Assembly (NCBI GenBank): GCA_041862635.1
Contig: JBGVTO010000095.1
Location: forward strand, 1-9,135
Direction: 5' to 3'
DNA length: 9,135 nt
DNA from: NIOZ-UU13 sp041862635
Lineage (GTDB): Bacteria > Planctomycetota > Phycisphaerae > Sedimentisphaerales > Anaerobacaceae
A model generated the notes under the pieces. It did no database searches. It was given only the letters and a program-made list of their open reading frames with translations, and was not told the origin of the DNA. Positions 6,933 through 9,135 of the stretch are shown in pieces; position 1 is the stretch's first letter; every line of letters begins with the position of its first letter. The position numbers were made by a program, and so were the translations under genes.

Positions 6933-7171
6933 AAGATCGCATATTCTTCTCATCTGTGAATTGCCTTTGCTTACTGGCAGCAATTTTGGCGTGGGCTGAT
7001 TGTGGATCAGGCGGGCCGCTAATTCACAACACGCAATCCGAAATCTGCAATTGGGAACCCGTAGGCCTGTCCGGCGGAGGAGGCATCTTCAGTCCCATGA
7101 TCTCGCCAGTAGCTTTTGGGCTGTTGAGTGCAACAGGTTATTTTTATTGGATAGGAGGCAGAAAAAGATGA
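6929..7171 (+). CDS. 80-residue exported mini-protein, apparently an internally deleted VPS10/BNR-like protein
   Basis: From ATG 6929 (GAGGAAG just upstream) the product has a hydrophobic leader (IFFSSVNCLCLLAAILAWA). A linker is made partly of heptamer repeat. NWEPVGLSGGGGIFSPMISP (42-61) follows; it resembles the first strand of planctomycete sialidase/VPS10-like beta-propeller proteins, where the family continues with '(T/H)DPNLMxxxCDMSxAY'. Here it instead runs straight into VAFGLLSATGYFYWIGGRKR and stops. That tail looks like a C-terminal membrane or sorting segment with a basic end. The likely origin is an in-frame deletion that removed the propeller and kept both ends. The gene overlaps both neighbours by ATGA and carries the next gene's AGGAGG, so it is probably still translated, at least to couple the operon. 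Whether the mini-protein has a function of its own cannot be said; it could equally be a pseudogene. The propeller match is from memory. Confidence -1.
   Translation: MKDRIFFSSVNCLCLLAAILAWADCGSGGPLIHNTQSEICNWEPVGLSGGGGIFSPMISPVAFGLLSATGYFYWIGGRKR
7025..7052. repeat. Degenerate heptamer repeat (CGCAATC-like)
   Basis: Four 7-base units run in phase: CACAACA, CGCAATC, CGAAATC, TGCAATT. They resemble the ATTCGCAATCCGAAATC heptamer tracts that I recall as common between genes in planctomycete genomes. Here the tract lies inside the mini-protein frame and encodes HNTQSEICN. It is short and imperfect. Confidence -1.
7153..7158 (+). promoter_or_regulatory. Strong ribosome binding site AGGAGG fixing the start at 7168
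   Basis: A consensus AGGAGG lies 9 bases before ATG 7168, inside the end of the mini-protein gene. It rejects the far upstream ATG at 7000, which would add 56 residues translated from the mini-protein's DNA in another frame. Confidence -1.
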
Positions 7172-8112
7172 CCATCCTCCAGAGAACCTCGAGACCACCC
7201 GCGCCTCAGCTACATGTCTCGCGACGAACGTTCCTGAAGGGTTCGGCCGCCACGGCCGTGGCGATAGGAGTGGCAACACTTCCGTCAGCATGCGCGGCCG
7301 TCGAGAAGCCTGCAGCTGGTACGTCGAGCGGCCTGCTCCGCAAAGGCAAGGTCATCGACTGTCATGCGCACTTGACTCATCGGAGCCGCGCGACATGGGA
7401 GGCGGACGACCGCAAGCTCATTGAGGCAGCGGACAAGCTGGGAATCGACCAATTATGCTGCTCGATCCTCACACCGCGCCGGCCGGCGACCGCCGACGGT
7501 TTTCGGGAATGCAACCAGTGGACGGCCGACGGGATGCGCCGGTTCCCTGGCCGAGTGCTCGGCTACTGCTACGTCAATCCCGGCTACGGCCGAGAGGCGT
7601 TGGATGAAGTCCGCCGCTACATAGGAGATCGTGGATTTATCGGCATCAAGCTCTACAACGAGTACATCTGCACGGAACCGGTGGTCTTTCCCATCGTAGA
7701 GCTGGCGATCGAATTGGGCGTGCCGATCCTCCAACACGCATCTCACTCCCATTACTTCGTGGAGGATCAGCCGCGTATGTCCGACGGCGGGCACTTAGCG
7801 GAATTAGCTCGCCGCTACCCGGAGGCCATGCTCATCTGCGCACACATCTCCGGCGGGGGTGATTGGGAGTGGACAATCAAGGCCCTGCGCCACGCGCAGA
7901 ACGTCTTGCTCGACACCAGCGGCAGCGTAATAGATGAGGGCACGGTGGAGTTGGCCGCAGCAGTGGCAGGGGCGGATCGGCTCCTCTTTGGCTGTGACTC
8001 GTCCATGACGGCAGGAGTTGGCAAGATTCGTGGAGCGAACCTGAGCGCACAGGACAAGGAGAAGATCCTGAGCGGGAATATGATGAGACTCTTGCGGAGG
8101 CGGAAATCATGA
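7168..8112 (+). CDS. Tat-exported amidohydrolase family 2 (TIM-barrel metal-dependent hydrolase)
   Basis: Amidohydrolase-2 enzymes hydrolyse or decarboxylate small carboxylated or lactone-type substrates at a metal centre on a TIM barrel. The 314-residue product has a textbook twin-arginine leader (VSRRTFLKGSAATAV, 17-31), ending near ACAAVEKP. The mature domain starts at KVIDCHAHL (61-69). All expected metal ligands are visible: His66 and His68 (HAH), His190 (ILQHASH), His226 (ICAHISG) and Asp277 (FGCDSS). GFIGIKLYNEY (156-166) and the closing KEKILSGNMMRLL (297-309) fit the family. Length is normal. The gene overlaps both neighbours (ATGA at 7168-7171 and 8109-8112). The direct neighbour is a homologue without metal ligands, which suggests the two work together. 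The substrate is not known; the glycan setting suggests a sugar lactone or uronate-related compound, but this is a guess. Confidence -1.
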   Translation: MTILQRTSRPPAPQLHVSRRTFLKGSAATAVAIGVATLPSACAAVEKPAAGTSSGLLRKGKVIDCHAHLTHRSRATWEADDRKLIEAADKLGIDQLCCSILTPRRPATADGFRECNQWTADGMRRFPGRVLGYCYVNPGYGREALDEVRRYIGDRGFIGIKLYNEYICTEPVVFPIVELAIELGVPILQHASHSHYFVEDQPRMSDGGHLAELARRYPEAMLICAHISGGGDWEWTIKALRHAQNVLLDTSGSVIDEGTVELAAAVAGADRLLFGCDSSMTAGVGKIRGANLSAQDKEKILSGNMMRLLRRRKS

Positions 8113-8885
8113 TCATTGACGTGAATGCTTATCTCGGCCATTTTGCGTTCCGCCGGTTGCGGTACAACACGGCCGCGTCGTTGCTCGCGCTGATGGACTC
8201 CAAACGGATCGACAAGGCGGTCGTATCCAGCTCCGGCGCCATCACCTACCGCAACGCGCAGGCCGGCAATGAGGAGGTAACGGAGGAGGTCCGTGGTCAT
8301 AGTGACCGGCTGATTCCATTTGCCGTCATTAATCCGTTCTACGCCGGCTGGCAGGACGATCTGAAAATCTGCCACGAGGAGTTCAGCATGGCGGGCCTAC
8401 GCCTCTATCCCAAGTGGCACAACTATCAGCTCTCCAGCCCGTGCTGCCGGGAGCTCGTGAACGCCGCAACCGAGCGAGGCATGGTCATCTCCATTCCCAT
8501 CCGCGTGGAAGACAACCGGCAACGGAGCTGGCTGCTGAACGTCCCCGACGTGCCGCTGGAGGAGATTGTCGAGCTGGTGAAAACTCACCCAAAAGCACGC
8601 TTTATCCTGCTGAACGGCATCGGCTATACAAGATGCCCGCTCGGGCGCAAGGACAATGGTCTGCCGTCCAATTATGCCATAGAACTGTCCCGCTTGAGTG
8701 CCGTGCTAGCGAACGAGCTTGGGCAGCTCATCACGAACCTGGGGGCCGAGCGTGTGATGTTCGGGACCGGTATGCCCTTTAACTATCCCGACCCAGCATT
8801 GGTGAAGCTGGAGGTATTGGATGCGAGCGAGTCCGACAAGGAAAAGATCCGCTCGCAGAACGCGATGACCTGGTTACGGTTGTAG
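8109..8885 (+). CDS. Metal-ligand-less amidohydrolase-2 paralogue, probable partner subunit
   Basis: The 258-residue product has the fold landmarks of amidohydrolase family 2 in the same order as its upstream neighbour, without a leader peptide. The frame begins directly at the first strand, MIIDVNAYLG. The HxH pair is replaced by Asn6 and Tyr8; the strand-5 His by Pro or Ile in VISIPIRVED (126-135); the strand-6 His by Asn169 (FILLNGIGY); and the terminal Asp by Gly221 (MFGTGMPFNYPDP). Fold landmarks remain: FAVINPFYAGWQDDL (71-85), AGLRLYPKWHNYQL (95-108), SDKEKIRSQNAMTWL (242-256). The gene is full length with clean GC-rich coding, so the changes are not random decay. By context (ATGA overlap with a metal-competent paralogue) it may be a non-catalytic or differently catalytic partner. 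Without a leader it is cytoplasmic unless carried out with its Tat-exported neighbour. Ligand assignments are by eye. Confidence -1.
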   Translation: MIIDVNAYLGHFAFRRLRYNTAASLLALMDSKRIDKAVVSSSGAITYRNAQAGNEEVTEEVRGHSDRLIPFAVINPFYAGWQDDLKICHEEFSMAGLRLYPKWHNYQLSSPCCRELVNAATERGMVISIPIRVEDNRQRSWLLNVPDVPLEEIVELVKTHPKARFILLNGIGYTRCPLGRKDNGLPSNYAIELSRLSAVLANELGQLITNLGAERVMFGTGMPFNYPDPALVKLEVLDASESDKEKIRSQNAMTWLRL

Positions 8886-8923
8886 CACAGGGCAAACGCC
8901 GAAGGGATCGAGAAATGCAAGGA

Positions 8924-8930
8924 AAGGAGG
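8924..8930 (+). promoter_or_regulatory. Ribosome binding site AAGGAGG
   Basis: AAGGAGG sits 11 bases before ATG 8942. The spacing is slightly long, but it is the only strong site in the 56-base gap after the amidohydrolase pair. No hairpin terminator is visible in this gap, so the operon probably continues. Confidence -1.
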
Positions 8931-8941
8931 ATTGTTCAGTC

Positions 8942-9135
8942 ATGCGATTCACATTGATGGTTTCTCTGGTCACCTGCTTGTGCGTGGCTTGGTCGGCGGT
9001 TGGGGCTTACAAGCCGCTGGTCGTCGAGGTTTGGCCGGGCACGGCTCCGGACGAAAGCGGCAATATCGGCGAGGAAATGGTCCGCATGTCGCCGAAGCTG
9101 GACCGCAAGCAGGTCGAGGTCACCGAGCCGACGAA
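8942..9135 (+). CDS. Start of a secreted alpha/beta hydrolase (esterase-like); cut by the window's right edge
   Basis: The first 64 residues are visible. A Sec signal peptide (MRFTLMVSLVTCLCVAWSAVGA, cleavage probably after AVGA) is followed by LVVEVWPGTAPDE (26-38), EEMVRMSPKLDRKQ (44-57) and VEVTEPT. This is the characteristic N-terminal lead-in of planctomycete and verrucomicrobial alpha/beta hydrolases, often annotated as acetyl-xylan esterase or BD-FAE-like. In those, 'MITNVTxPTxTxYRPA' and a GGGY oxyanion-hole motif follow shortly after. The catalytic part lies outside the window, so the call rests on the leader and this lead-in alone, from memory. Such an esterase would remove acetyl or other acyl groups from a polysaccharide outside the cytoplasm, which fits the rest of the locus. 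Confidence -1.
   Translation, partial: MRFTLMVSLVTCLCVAWSAVGAYKPLVVEVWPGTAPDESGNIGEEMVRMSPKLDRKQVEVTEPT

Noticed and set aside
7000..7167. Upstream start for the amidohydrolase giving a 370-residue protein
   Set aside because: The extra residues come from the mini-gene's DNA in another frame, including the heptamers, whereas ATG 7168 has AGGAGG and a Tat leader.
1..9135. CRISPR arrays, tRNAs, rRNAs, riboswitches, intact insertion sequences
   Set aside because: No spaced direct repeats, cloverleaf features, conserved rRNA segments or transposase genes were seen on either strand.

Overview
The window looks like a piece of a Planctomycetota-type genome, perhaps a Phycisphaerae-like lineage. 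This is an inference from gene families: a carbohydrate-degrading locus with Tat-exported TIM-barrel enzymes, a 'GLUG'-type beta-repeat remnant, a start of a VPS10/BNR-like protein, degenerate AATCCG heptamers, and an esterase beginning of the 'VEVWPG...MSPKLDRKQ' type. No rRNA or tRNA is present to settle it. Base composition falls into three blocks by eye: AT-rich (1 to about 1700), intermediate (1712-5687) and clearly GC-rich (about 5900 to the end).

Region 1 (1-1700) is a decaying accessory segment. On the minus strand lies a tyrosine recombinase/integrase gene broken twice. One break is a one-base frameshift near its N-terminus. The other is a TGA stop exactly at the second catalytic arginine (HxLR box); the rest of the protein, including the catalytic His and Tyr, is still readable downstream. 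Next come about 370 bases with no convincing gene, then a decayed fragment of a GLUG-repeat surface protein.

Region 2 (1712-5687) holds two co-directional genes 37 bases apart. One is an exported glycoside hydrolase family 3 enzyme with unusual residues at the nucleophile and Lys-His substrate positions. The other is a sodium/sugar symporter of the SSS family with well-preserved Na+ and sugar-site residues. Together they suggest extracytoplasmic hydrolysis of a glycoside and Na+-driven uptake of the sugar.

Region 3 (5688-5909) is a junction. It contains a stub of a Tat leader (MNRREVLSAGSA) running into unrelated sequence, and the base composition changes across it.

Region 4 (5910-9135) is a tightly packed operon. 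Its order is a Tat-exported xylose-isomerase-like TIM barrel, an 80-residue mini-protein that looks like an in-frame deletion derivative of a VPS10/BNR protein, a Tat-exported amidohydrolase-2 enzyme with a full metal site, and a leaderless amidohydrolase-2 paralogue that has lost every metal ligand. Three successive ATGA stop/start overlaps link these four genes. After a 56-base gap comes the start of a Sec-exported alpha/beta hydrolase (esterase) that runs off the window. The most interesting item is the metal-competent/metal-less amidohydrolase pair, followed by the mini-protein and the GH3 active-site changes.
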